Assembly (NCBI GenBank): GCA_016177515.1
Contig: JACOUZ010000304.1
Span: 1 to 7,733, forward strand
Reading direction: 5' to 3'
DNA: 7,733 bases
Source: Acidobacteriota bacterium
Lineage (GTDB): Bacteria > Acidobacteriota > Polarisedimenticolia > Gp22-AA2
A program made the position numbers and the translations under genes. The stretch's first letter is position 1; every line of letters begins with the position of its first letter. The notes beneath the pieces are model-generated. The model was not told where the DNA came from and ran no database searches. It saw only the letters and a list, made by a program, of their open reading frames with translations. Shown here in pieces: positions 1-6,355 of this stretch.

Positions 1-1
1 A

Positions 2-364
2 TCGGGGATAATGCCCCTCGAGATGGGCACCCGGCGCTTCGTCAACGTCTTCATCGAGCCGAACCCGAACTGCCCCGACGGCTGCTCGCAGCGCTTCCAG
101 GCCACGTCGGAGCCGCGGGACGTGCGGCTCATCCGTTACTCACCGGGAGGAGACGAGACCGTCCTGTGCGACGTGGCCGGCTGGTCGAGCGCAGGGGACG
201 GCACGCCCTGCCCCGCCCGCGCCGTGGGCGTGGAGGACTCCGGCGCCGGCGTCGCGACCCTGGTGTACGGCGGCGACTGGGGGCTCCGCCTTTTGCCGCG
301 CGACGGGCGCGAGCCGTTCGGCGAGCCCTACCTGCTGCTCGACGCCGAGGCGATCCTGGAGTGA
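2..364 (+). CDS. Hypothetical protein, 3' end only (5' end outside the window)
   Basis: I do not recognise this protein. The frame is open from base 2 to the TGA at 362-364, giving about 120 residues. An ATG at 11 exists, but the G-run before it sits only about 2-3 nt away, too close for a normal ribosome site, so the gene probably begins upstream of the window. The visible part is rich in short alternating hydrophobic stretches (for example VNVFIEPN, VRLIRYSP, TVLCDVAGW, VATLVYGG, WGLRLLPRDG), which suggests a beta-rich domain. It has four cysteines: a CPDGC pair near the start, then one in TVLCDVAGW and one in GTPCPA. There is no membrane segment or signal peptide in this part. It runs convergently into the glycosylase gene, with 33 bp between the stop codons. 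The coding call rests on strong G/C third positions and an open frame to the edge; the function is unknown. Confidence 0.6.
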   Translation, partial: SGIMPLEMGTRRFVNVFIEPNPNCPDGCSQRFQATSEPRDVRLIRYSPGGDETVLCDVAGWSSAGDGTPCPARAVGVEDSGAGVATLVYGGDWGLRLLPRDGREPFGEPYLLLDAEAILE

Positions 365-368
365 GCCT

Positions 369-381
369 GCGGCCTCGCCGC
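369..381. terminator. Weak hairpin between two convergent genes
   Basis: GCGGC (369-373) and GCCGC (377-381) form a perfect 5-bp stem with a CTC loop, in the 33-bp gap between the stop codons of the left-edge gene and the glycosylase gene. No T-tract follows on either strand, so an intrinsic terminator is only a possibility. Such short GC palindromes are common by chance at this composition. Confidence 0.15.
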
Positions 382-397
382 GATCCCAGGCCCCGTG

Positions 398-1045
398 CTA
401 CCGTGCCCGGCGGCGGCCGTTCTTCGCAGCGGAATCCAGCGCCCGCCACAGGTACCAGCTGGCCACGGTGCGGTGGGGCCGCCAGCGATCGCCGCGCCGC
501 AGGACCTGCTGCGGCGTCGGGAGGGCGCGGGTGCCGAAGGCGCGCGCGAAGCCCTTGCGGATGCCATAATCGCCGGCCGGCAGGACGTCGGGGCGGCCGA
601 GACGGAAGATCAGGAGCATCTCCACCGTCCAGCGGCCGACCCCGCGTATCGCGGTCAGCCGGGTGACGATCTCCTCCTCCTGCATCTTCCGGAGGGCGGC
701 CAGGGACGGCACGGTGCCATCGAGCGTTCGCGCGGCCAAGTCCTTGATGGCCGCCACCTTGGCGCGCGACAGGCCGGCGGCCCGCAGCCGATCATCCGCC
801 GTTCGCAGGATGTCCTGAGGCGACGGAAAACGCTTCGGACGGAACCGATCGACCACGCGCCCCAGGATGGTGGCGGCCGCCTTGCCGGTGAGCTGCTGGT
901 AGACGATCGCCTCGGCCAGCGCCTGGAACGGGGACTGCAACGCCTCGATCGCCAGCCGGCAGGGACCGACATCCGCGATGAGGCGCCCGAGGCGCGGATC
1001 GGCCTCCGCCAGGGCCCGGGCTGCCTGCGTGGGCGACGCGTTCAT
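398..1045 (-). CDS. alkA: DNA-3-methyladenine glycosylase II (AlkA-type, HhH-GPD superfamily), compact form
   Basis: This 215-residue protein is predicted to remove alkylated purines such as 3-methyladenine from DNA in the cytoplasm, starting base excision repair. The HhH-GPD fold is visible in order: an AIVYQQLTGKAAATI helix at about residues 46-60 (the family's QQ...KAA signature), GLSRAKVAAIKDLA at 91-104, the helix-hairpin-helix IRGVGRWTVEM at 133-143, and the catalytic aspartate D159 in AGDYGIRKG, equivalent to AlkA Asp238. RPHRTVASWYLWR at 189-201 matches the conserved C-terminal helix. E. coli AlkA has 282 residues; this one lacks the extra N-terminal beta domain, like the short yeast and bacterial Mag forms. 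The ATG at 1045 begins MNASPTQ and sits where homology starts. The frame stays open upstream to 1513, but only by running antisense through the next gene. No good Shine-Dalgarno site precedes it; a -10-like TATCAT lies 8 nt upstream. It is divergent from the MBL gene. Confidence 0.9.
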   Translation of the reverse strand: MNASPTQAARALAEADPRLGRLIADVGPCRLAIEALQSPFQALAEAIVYQQLTGKAAATILGRVVDRFRPKRFPSPQDILRTADDRLRAAGLSRAKVAAIKDLAARTLDGTVPSLAALRKMQEEEIVTRLTAIRGVGRWTVEMLLIFRLGRPDVLPAGDYGIRKGFARAFGTRALPTPQQVLRRGDRWRPHRTVASWYLWRALDSAAKNGRRRAR

Positions 1046-1053
1046 GGGCCGGC

Positions 1054-1059
1054 ATGATA
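1054..1059 (-). promoter_or_regulatory. Candidate -10 hexamer TATCAT for the glycosylase gene
   Basis: On the minus strand TATCAT matches TATAAT at five of six positions and ends 8 nt before the glycosylase ATG. No -35 box is recognisable at 16-18 nt spacing. Transcription from here would start at or next to the ATG, giving a leaderless message, which fits the lack of a ribosome site. The hexamer lies in the loop of an inverted repeat, GGCCGG (1047-1052) and CCGGCC (1062-1067), which could be an operator or chance. Confidence 0.35.
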
Positions 1060-1068
1060 ACCCGGCCG

Positions 1069-1077
1069 TGGTAGAGT
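1069..1077 (+). promoter_or_regulatory. Candidate extended -10 promoter (TG-G-TAGAGT) for the MBL gene
   Basis: TG at 1069-1070, one base, then TAGAGT at 1072-1077 fits the extended -10 pattern TG-N-TANNNT. No TTGACA-like -35 is present, which extended -10 promoters can tolerate. A start near 1084 would give a leader of about 30 nt that includes the GGAGGA ribosome site and the ATG at 1115. It would also exclude the upstream GTG at 1076 as a translation start. Confidence 0.4.
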
Positions 1078-1104
1078 GGGCCCCGTCCAGTCGTCCCATT
1101 TTCC

Positions 1105-1110
1105 GGAGGA
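1105..1110 (+). promoter_or_regulatory. Ribosome binding site GGAGGA that fixes the MBL start
   Basis: GGAGGA lies 4 nt before the ATG at 1115 and is the clearest Shine-Dalgarno sequence in the window. It selects ATG 1115 over an in-frame GTG at 1076 and an in-frame ATG at 1145. Confidence 0.75.
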
Positions 1111-1114
1111 GCCG

Positions 1115-2191
1115 ATGTCCGTTCCGAGCCTGCGAGTCCTCTGCATGATCTCCGTCGCGCGGCTCGCCACGGCGCTCCTGGCCCTGGCGCTCGCGGTTCC
1201 GGCCCGGGCCCATTCCGGCGCCCCGCCGGCGGCGGAGAAGCCGGCCGAGAAGGCCCCCGCGTTCAAGCTGGAGAAACTGACCGACCGCGTCTATTGCCTG
1301 TACGGCCGGGGCGGCAACGTCGGCTTCCTGGTCACCGACGCGGGGGTCGTGGTGGTGGACGATCAGTACGGGGAGGTCGCCGAGGGGATCGTCGGCCAGA
1401 TCAGGACCGTCACCGACAAGCCGATCCGCTTCCTGGTCAATACCCATTTTCACGGCGATCACACGGGCGGCAACCCGGTGTTCATCAAGCTCGCCGAGAT
1501 CATCGCGCACCACAGCGTGCGGCCCCGGCTGCTCGAATACCCGGAGACCATCAAGAAGACCTTTCCCGCGAAGCTGCAGGCGATCGAGGCCGAGATCGCC
1601 GGCCTGAAAGACGCGGCCGATCCTTACCGCCTCGCCCTCGAGAAGGACCGCGACCTGTTCGGCTTCCTCCTGAAATCCGCCCAGTCATTCATCCTCGCGG
1701 ACGCCGTCCCGCCGGCGCTGACCTACGAGGGGGAGGTGCGCCTGTGGCTGGCGGACGAGGAGGTCGATGTCCTGCACGTCGCGCCCGGCCACACCGACGG
1801 CGATTCGATGGTCTTCTTCAGGAAGGAGAAGGTCCTGCACATGGGGGACCTGTTCTTCAACGGCATGGTCCCGTTCATCGACGCGCTCGGGGGCGGCTCG
1901 GGGCGGGGCTACGTGCGGAACCTCGATCACATCCTGGCGCTCGTGCCGCCGGACACGAAGGTGATCCCGGGCCACGGCCCTGTGACCGACGTGGCGACCC
2001 TGCGCCGCTTCCGCTCCTTCATGGCCGATCTCGTCGGCGAGGTCGAGAAGGCTGCGAAGGGCGGCCTTTCCAAGACGGAGGCGGTCCGGACCATCCGCAT
2101 GGACCAGTACCCGGAGGTCAAGCCGGGGTTCCGGACGCTCGGCAACGGCGTCGCGGTCATCTACGACGAGGTCAAGGCGGGGCGCTCCTAG
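1115..2191 (+). CDS. Exported metallo-beta-lactamase-fold metallohydrolase
   Basis: This 358-residue protein carries a signal peptide: a hydrophobic core at about residues 13-29, then an A-R-A site before HSGAP, so cleavage is predicted after A32 and the enzyme should act in the periplasm or outside. The MBL metal site is complete: T-H-F-H-G-D-H-T-G-G gives H111, H113, D115 and H116; APGHTDGD gives H226; HMGDLFF gives the bridging D245; IPGHGP gives H287. A bridging Asp with these histidines indicates a dinuclear zinc hydrolase of the broad COG0491 type; it replaces the Cys ligand of B1 lactamases, so a true beta-lactamase is not supported. A charged, probably helical insert (about 140-195) separates the two halves of the site and may shape the substrate pocket. 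The substrate is unknown. The start is set by GGAGGA before ATG 1115. The stop overlaps that of the convergent DUF1207 gene by 4 bp. Confidence 0.9.
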   Translation: MSVPSLRVLCMISVARLATALLALALAVPARAHSGAPPAAEKPAEKAPAFKLEKLTDRVYCLYGRGGNVGFLVTDAGVVVVDDQYGEVAEGIVGQIRTVTDKPIRFLVNTHFHGDHTGGNPVFIKLAEIIAHHSVRPRLLEYPETIKKTFPAKLQAIEAEIAGLKDAADPYRLALEKDRDLFGFLLKSAQSFILADAVPPALTYEGEVRLWLADEEVDVLHVAPGHTDGDSMVFFRKEKVLHMGDLFFNGMVPFIDALGGGSGRGYVRNLDHILALVPPDTKVIPGHGPVTDVATLRRFRSFMADLVGEVEKAAKGGLSKTEAVRTIRMDQYPEVKPGFRTLGNGVAVIYDEVKAGRS

Positions 2192-3312
2192 AACGCGTAG
2201 GCGACGCCGATGCCGAAATACTCGACCTCGACTTCGAAGAACTGCCCGTGCGGGGCGTGCCCGTCGTAGTACTCGAGCAGGACCTGGAGCGAGCGCGCGT
2301 CGCCGTAGGGGCTTCGGAACATCAATCCCGCCTTGAGGCTCTTGTCGCGGTCCCAACCGGTCTCGTTCCAGGCCTGCACGTCGGCCCCCGCGATGAGGCG
2401 GGAGGTGCGCCAGTGGACCGGGTTGCCGCGGAACTCGACCCCCGCCTGCAGCCGCTGCCTGCCGAGGTCCGCCGGCTCCCGGGTGACGATGCGCGTGCCG
2501 CCGAAGTACAGCCGGGCGCCCTGCCTCTCGTACGAACCCAGAACCTCGACGGCCTCGTAGCTGAGGTTGATGCGTGCCGCCTGCGGCACCGGCTGCTGGT
2601 CCTGCGGCTGCAGGAGGAACTCGTCCCCCAGGTGCGACGACTGGTGGAACAGGCGCAGGCGCGCCGACCAGACGCCGCTCCGGTAGCTGATCGGGATGCC
2701 GACGTAGTAGTCGGCGTTCAGCAGGTCGCTGGAGGACGAATCCATGTTGAAGATGGCGAACACCGCGCCGCTGATCCCGACCTGCCAGCCGTCCCCTTCA
2801 TGGCCGCGCGGCCGGCGCAAGAGCCCGAAGTTTTCCCCGAATCCGACCGAGGCGATGTCGAACTGGCCGGAGGCCGTGTGCCAGCGCTGCCAGGTGGTGT
2901 GGAAACGCGGCTGCTTCTGGTCGGCCAGGGGGCCGGAGAACAGGTCTCCCGCCGGGAAGCGGATCGTCCGGCGGCCGGGGGCGGGGCGCAGCCACTCGAT
3001 CCAGGTCCGCCAGCGCCGCCGCTCGGCGCCGCCCTCGACTTCCAACCGGTTCACCACGCGCACCACGCCCTGGAACGACCCGATCGCCGTGACGATGCGG
3101 TCGATATCCTCGGGCGATCCGACCGTCCCGAGAAGCGTCACCACTCCGTCCAGGACCAGGACGTCCACCCTGCCGGCCACCGGGGGCACGAGGTTCTCGA
3201 GCCAGGAAACGACGTAGCCGCGCAGATAGTCGTCCTCGCCCGCGGCCGGAGCCGCCGGCAGTGCTGGCGCCAGGCATAAAAAAATGGCGGCCGCAACATT
3301 TCGGGTGCGCAT
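2188..3312 (-). CDS. Outer-membrane protein: BON domain fused to a DUF1207 beta-barrel
   Basis: This 374-residue protein starts with a signal peptide (MRTRNVAAAIFLCLAPALPA..., probable cleavage near A23-A24). Residues about 28-95 read as a BON domain: hydrophobic strands around VDVLVLDGVVTLLGTV, then an SPEDIDRIVTAI helix and GVVRVVNRLEV, the usual dG-V-L-G-x-V plus GV-x-x-V-x-N pattern. BON domains bind membranes or other envelope parts. From about 116 on it matches DUF1207: FPAGDLFSGPLADQKQPRF, GFGENFGLLR, GWQVGISGAVFAIF, LFHQSSHLGDEFLL (221-234), LLEYYDGHAPHGQFF, ending in alternating residues and a terminal Phe (GIGVAYAF), as expected of a barrel inserted by the BAM machinery. The function of DUF1207 is not known. 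Start ATG 3312 has no strong ribosome site; a TAGGAT hexamer lies 9 nt upstream. A run of seven T (coding strand) falls in the signal peptide codons. It is divergent from the mosaic gene and convergent with the MBL gene. Confidence 0.88.
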   Translation of the reverse strand: MRTRNVAAAIFLCLAPALPAAPAAGEDDYLRGYVVSWLENLVPPVAGRVDVLVLDGVVTLLGTVGSPEDIDRIVTAIGSFQGVVRVVNRLEVEGGAERRRWRTWIEWLRPAPGRRTIRFPAGDLFSGPLADQKQPRFHTTWQRWHTASGQFDIASVGFGENFGLLRRPRGHEGDGWQVGISGAVFAIFNMDSSSSDLLNADYYVGIPISYRSGVWSARLRLFHQSSHLGDEFLLQPQDQQPVPQAARINLSYEAVEVLGSYERQGARLYFGGTRIVTREPADLGRQRLQAGVEFRGNPVHWRTSRLIAGADVQAWNETGWDRDKSLKAGLMFRSPYGDARSLQVLLEYYDGHAPHGQFFEVEVEYFGIGVAYAF

Positions 3313-3321
3313 GCGGGCCGG

Positions 3322-3327
3322 ATCCTA
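3322..3327 (-). promoter_or_regulatory. Candidate -10 hexamer TAGGAT for the DUF1207 gene
   Basis: TAGGAT on the minus strand keeps the T, A and final T of a -10 box and ends 9 nt before the ATG at 3312. No -35 box is visible. The AGGA inside it could instead act as a distant ribosome site. The position parallels TATCAT before the glycosylase gene and would give a near-leaderless message. Confidence 0.25.
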
Positions 3328-3337
3328 CCGTAACCGC

Positions 3338-3366
3338 TTGACGGCAGACCGATCGAGGGGTAGTTT
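3338..3366 (+). promoter_or_regulatory. Sigma-70-type promoter for the secreted mosaic gene
   Basis: TTGACG (3338-3343, five of six to TTGACA) is followed after exactly 17 nt by TAGTTT (3361-3366), which keeps the key T, A and last T of the -10 box. Transcription should begin near 3373, about 36 nt before ATG 3409. This is the best two-box promoter in the window. It makes the TTG at 3373 an unlikely translation start. Confidence 0.5.
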
Positions 3367-3408
3367 CCAGGCTTGCCGATTGTCCGGGTGCCGACCGTGC
3401 TTTCCGTC

Positions 3409-6351
3409 ATGCCTTTCCGCGAGGCGGGGCGGCGCCTCGTTTTCCTCGGGCTCGTTTCCGGTCTCTTCCTGGCGGCCACGCCCGGCGGCGGGCCGGGCGG
3501 CGCTCCGGACGCCGGATCGGCCGTCGCGCGGGGCGTCGCAAGGGGCGTCGGGACGGCCGCCCGCACGGGCGGCGGGACCGGCGCGCAGCGCCTCGATCGG
3601 CTGCGGGCCCGCGTGCGTCTGATGCTCCATCCGAGGGGCGGCCCGGAGCGGGTCGCATCCATGGGGCCCGATGGCGCGGCGGAGGAATCCCTGGGCGCGG
3701 CGGGCGGAGCCGCCGCGGTCCTGGACCGGTCCCCCGAAATCCAGGCCAGCCGCGGCGTGGCCGGCACCCAGAGCGAGACCTCAATCGCGGTCTTCGGCGG
3801 CACCGTGGTCGTGGGCTTCAACCAGATCAACGGCAACCGCGGCAGCGGCGCCGCCCACTCGACCGACGGCGGCCTCACCTTCACCGACGGCGGCGGGCTG
3901 CCGACGGGCGGCCCCCTTCCGAAGGAGCTGCTCGGCGACCCGTCGGTCACCGTGTGCGGCAACGGCACGTTCTACTACGCCAGCATCTACTTCCCGAACG
4001 CCACCGACGCGGCGATCGCGGTCAACGCCGGGACGGTCTCCGGGACGACGCTCACCTGGTCGAACCCGATCATCGCCGGCGTCTCCAGCAGCGACTTTCT
4101 CGACAAGGAATGGCTGACCTGCGATCGCGCCACCAACACGCTGTACATGGCCTACACCCGCTTCGTCAACGGCAACCTCGGCCTCCCCGGCCCGCTGCAG
4201 GTCGAAATCATCAAGTCCACCGACGGCGGCACCAGCTGGTCGGCGCCGCTCGTCCTGGAAAGCAGCTCCACCGAGTCGGTGCAGATCGCCTACGTGGCCG
4301 CCGGCCCGGGCGGCGAGGTGTACGTCCTGTGGGAGCGCGGCATCGACGACATCACCGCCGCCGAGACCCGTCTGGAGTTCCGGCGATCATTCGATTTCGC
4401 GGCCTCCTTCGACCCCAAGGTCGTGGTGCGCGCCATGCCGCCGTCGTTCTTCCCAGCCAACATCGGCTTCAACCGCGAGGACACCCTGGAGATCGGCACC
4501 ATCGCCGCCGACACCTCGACCGGGCAGAATCGCGGCAACGTCTACGTCATCTGGGTCGAGCGCGAGACGCCGCAGACACCGGCGCGCGACGTGTTCCTGG
4601 CACGCTCCATCGACCGGGGCGCGACCTGGTCGGCGCCCGTGCGCGTCAACGACGATCCCCCCGGGAGCGACCAGGTGATGCCCTGGGTCTCGGTCAACGC
4701 CGACGGTGTGGCCGAGGCGTTCTGGTACGACTACCGGAACTGGCCCGGGATGAACACCACGGACGTCTATGCCGCGCGCTCGATCGACGGCGGGCAGTCG
4801 TTCGGCGCGAATTTCCGGGTCACCACCGTCCCCTCCTCCTGGTTCGTGCCGGCGACCTTCACCCCCAACTTCGGCGACTACATCCAGTGCGCGAGCGAAG
4901 GAACCGGCTTTTACCCCGCCTGGGCCGACGGGCGGAACAACGACATTGATGTCTTCGCCAGCCACATCGCGACCGACACCTGCGGCAACGGGGCCCTCGA
5001 TCCGTTCGAGGAGTGCGACGACGGCAACACCCTGGACGGCGATTCCTGTTCGGGCGGCTGCGCCGCGACCCCGTGCGGCAACGGAATCCTGGACGGCGTG
5101 GAGGGATGCGACGACGGCAACATCCGCAGCGGCGACGGCTGCTCCCAGACCTGCCGGCCGGAGGTCTGCGGCGACGGCGTGTACCAGCCGTCCAACCAGG
5201 AAGAGTGCGACGACGGCAACCTGACGCCGGGCGACGGCTGCTCCGCGGCCTGCCAGGCGGAGCTGGATCGGGTCGCCTGGGTGGTCGATGAGCGATCGCG
5301 TCTCGTCCTTCTGAGCACCGCCACGGGCAAGGTCATGTCGATCGGCGATCCCGGTTTCCACGAGCTGGGGGACCTGGCCTTCGACGCCTCCGGCCGCCTG
5401 TTCGGCGCCACGCAGTTCAACGTCAACCTGTCGATTGGCTACAACGGCGCTCTCCTCGACCTGGCCACGCTCGGGCTCCCCGGCCGCGGATCGCTCATCG
5501 GCTGGGCAGGCTGGCAGGCGCTGACGGCGGTCGATTTCCACCCGGTGACGGGAGCCCTATACGGCATCGCCGTGGACGGCGCGGGGACGAGCCGGCTCGT
5601 CACCCTCGATGCGGCGACCGGGGCCACGGCCTCGGTCGCCGGCGACCTGGTCCTCCCGAACGCCCGCGCCATGGCGTTCGACTCCGCCGGCACGCTGTAC
5701 GTCGCCACGTCTTCCCTCTACACGGTCGACCCGGCAACCGCCGCCAAGACTCTCGTTGGCGGCCCCATCTACAGCAGCGTCATCCTGTCGGGGATGGACT
5801 TCGCGCCCGACGGAACGCTGTACGGCGTCGCGCTGCGTGGCACCGGCGCGGACGGCGGCCTGCTGCGCGTCAACCAGGCGACCGGGGCCGGCACCGTCCT
5901 GTTCATCTCCGGCCGGCCCTTCCAGCAGGGGATCCGATTCGCGCCGCCGATTGCGGTCGACCGCGACCTCGACGGGGCCCACGACGTCATGGACTGCGCC
6001 CCGTCCGACCCGGCCGATGCCCCGCCGGGCCCGACGGCCGGCCTGCGCTTCACCGGCCAGGCGACCTTCACCTGGTCGGCCGCCTCGAGCGCCCGTTTCC
6101 ACAACGTCTACCGGGGGACGATCCCGGATTACCTGGGCAGCCGCCTTCCCGGCAGCGTGTTCGACCACGCCTGCTTCGAGAGCGCCGACGCCCGGGCCGA
6201 CGGCGACCTGCTGTCCGCGGACACCTCCTCTCCGCCCGCGGGCACGGCCTATTACTACCTGAGCGGCGGAGAGGGGTGCGGCGAGGGGCCGCTCGGCGCC
6301 GACGACGCCCACCCGGCTCCGAACGAACGCCCCTGCCCGACTCCTCCCTGA
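3409..6351 (+). CDS. Large secreted mosaic: Asp-box (BNR) propeller, three DUF4215 repeats, second propeller-like region, Cys-containing tail
   Basis: This 980-residue protein has a signal peptide (MPFREAGRRL then VFLGLVSGLFLAA) and a low-complexity Gly/Ala/Arg stretch to about residue 110. A sialidase-like propeller follows, with four Asp boxes S-x-D-x-G-x-x-W/F at 151 (STDGGLTF), 270 (STDGGTSW), 400 (SIDRGATW) and 458 (SIDGGQSF). I could not assign the catalytic Arg triad of true sialidases, so enzyme activity is not claimed. Residues 525-619 hold three DUF4215 (myxobacterial Cys-rich) repeats of 31, 31 and 33 residues, four Cys each. Residues about 620-850 form a second propeller-like region with repeated LAFDASGRLFGA / MAFDSAGTLYVA / MDFAPDGTLYGV units. 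A DRDLDGAHD acidic loop at 851 may bind calcium, and a terminal module (about 883-980; Cys 922, 957, 976) ends in CPTPP. It is probably surface-bound or released, with an adhesive or binding role. ATG 3409 is chosen because it follows the promoter and opens the signal peptide; no clear ribosome site is seen. Confidence 0.85.
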   Translation: MPFREAGRRLVFLGLVSGLFLAATPGGGPGGAPDAGSAVARGVARGVGTAARTGGGTGAQRLDRLRARVRLMLHPRGGPERVASMGPDGAAEESLGAAGGAAAVLDRSPEIQASRGVAGTQSETSIAVFGGTVVVGFNQINGNRGSGAAHSTDGGLTFTDGGGLPTGGPLPKELLGDPSVTVCGNGTFYYASIYFPNATDAAIAVNAGTVSGTTLTWSNPIIAGVSSSDFLDKEWLTCDRATNTLYMAYTRFVNGNLGLPGPLQVEIIKSTDGGTSWSAPLVLESSSTESVQIAYVAAGPGGEVYVLWERGIDDITAAETRLEFRRSFDFAASFDPKVVVRAMPPSFFPANIGFNREDTLEIGTIAADTSTGQNRGNVYVIWVERETPQTPARDVFLARSIDRGATWSAPVRVNDDPPGSDQVMPWVSVNADGVAEAFWYDYRNWPGMNTTDVYAARSIDGGQSFGANFRVTTVPSSWFVPATFTPNFGDYIQCASEGTGFYPAWADGRNNDIDVFASHIATDTCGNGALDPFEECDDGNTLDGDSCSGGCAATPCGNGILDGVEGCDDGNIRSGDGCSQTCRPEVCGDGVYQPSNQEECDDGNLTPGDGCSAACQAELDRVAWVVDERSRLVLLSTATGKVMSIGDPGFHELGDLAFDASGRLFGATQFNVNLSIGYNGALLDLATLGLPGRGSLIGWAGWQALTAVDFHPVTGALYGIAVDGAGTSRLVTLDAATGATASVAGDLVLPNARAMAFDSAGTLYVATSSLYTVDPATAAKTLVGGPIYSSVILSGMDFAPDGTLYGVALRGTGADGGLLRVNQATGAGTVLFISGRPFQQGIRFAPPIAVDRDLDGAHDVMDCAPSDPADAPPGPTAGLRFTGQATFTWSAASSARFHNVYRGTIPDYLGSRLPGSVFDHACFESADARADGDLLSADTSSPPAGTAYYYLSGGEGCGEGPLGADDAHPAPNERPCPTPP
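4981..5265 (+). repeat. Three tandem DUF4215 Cys-rich repeats inside the mosaic gene
   Basis: The copies begin at 4981, 5074 and 5167. Each reads C-G-(N/D)-G ... CDDGN ... G-D-x-C-S-x-x-C, with four cysteines per copy that probably pair into disulfides outside the cytoplasm. At DNA level all three share TGCGACGACGGCAAC exactly, so they are related by duplication or held alike by codon preference. Copy 3 has two extra residues before its CDDGN. The block separates the two propeller-like regions and may act as a rigid spacer. Confidence 0.85.
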
Positions 6352-6355
6352 CAGG

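Noticed and set aside
396..404. TG-C-TACCGT, resembling the extended -10 elements elsewhere
   Set aside because: It overlaps the stop codon of the glycosylase gene and points into that gene's antisense strand with no plus-strand gene to serve; probably chance.
1076..1114. GTG start for the MBL gene
   Set aside because: It overlaps the proposed -10 element, adds 13 residues before the signal peptide and lacks a ribosome site, whereas ATG 1115 has GGAGGA at good spacing.
1046..1513. N-terminal extension of the glycosylase frame to 371 residues
   Set aside because: It runs antisense through the MBL signal peptide and catalytic region. The homology begins after MNASPTQ, and the gap upstream carries promoter-like signals.
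1115..2191. Calling the MBL protein a beta-lactamase
   Set aside because: The ligand set has a bridging Asp (D245) instead of the B1 Cys, and the fold family is broad. Only the hydrolase fold is supported.
1294..3279. 661-residue open frame on the plus strand
   Set aside because: It overlaps two well-supported genes. The translation is Arg/Gly/Pro-rich low-complexity text, typical of a shadow frame in GC-rich DNA.
3373..3408. TTG start for the mosaic gene
   Set aside because: It lies at the predicted transcription start; ATG 3409 opens a standard signal peptide.
4981..5265. CRISPR array or non-coding tandem repeat
   Set aside because: The regular 93-nt spacing is explained by DUF4215 protein repeats in an open frame, without spacer-like unique segments.
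4387..5541. 384-residue minus-strand frame, with other long antisense frames at 5557-6312 and 6421-7446
   Set aside because: They lie opposite the mosaic and kinase genes, whose motifs are intact. The translations show no domain and only shadow composition.
3409..6351. Calling the mosaic protein an exo-alpha-sialidase
   Set aside because: Asp boxes occur in many propellers, and I could not identify the Arg triad or the R-I-P motif.
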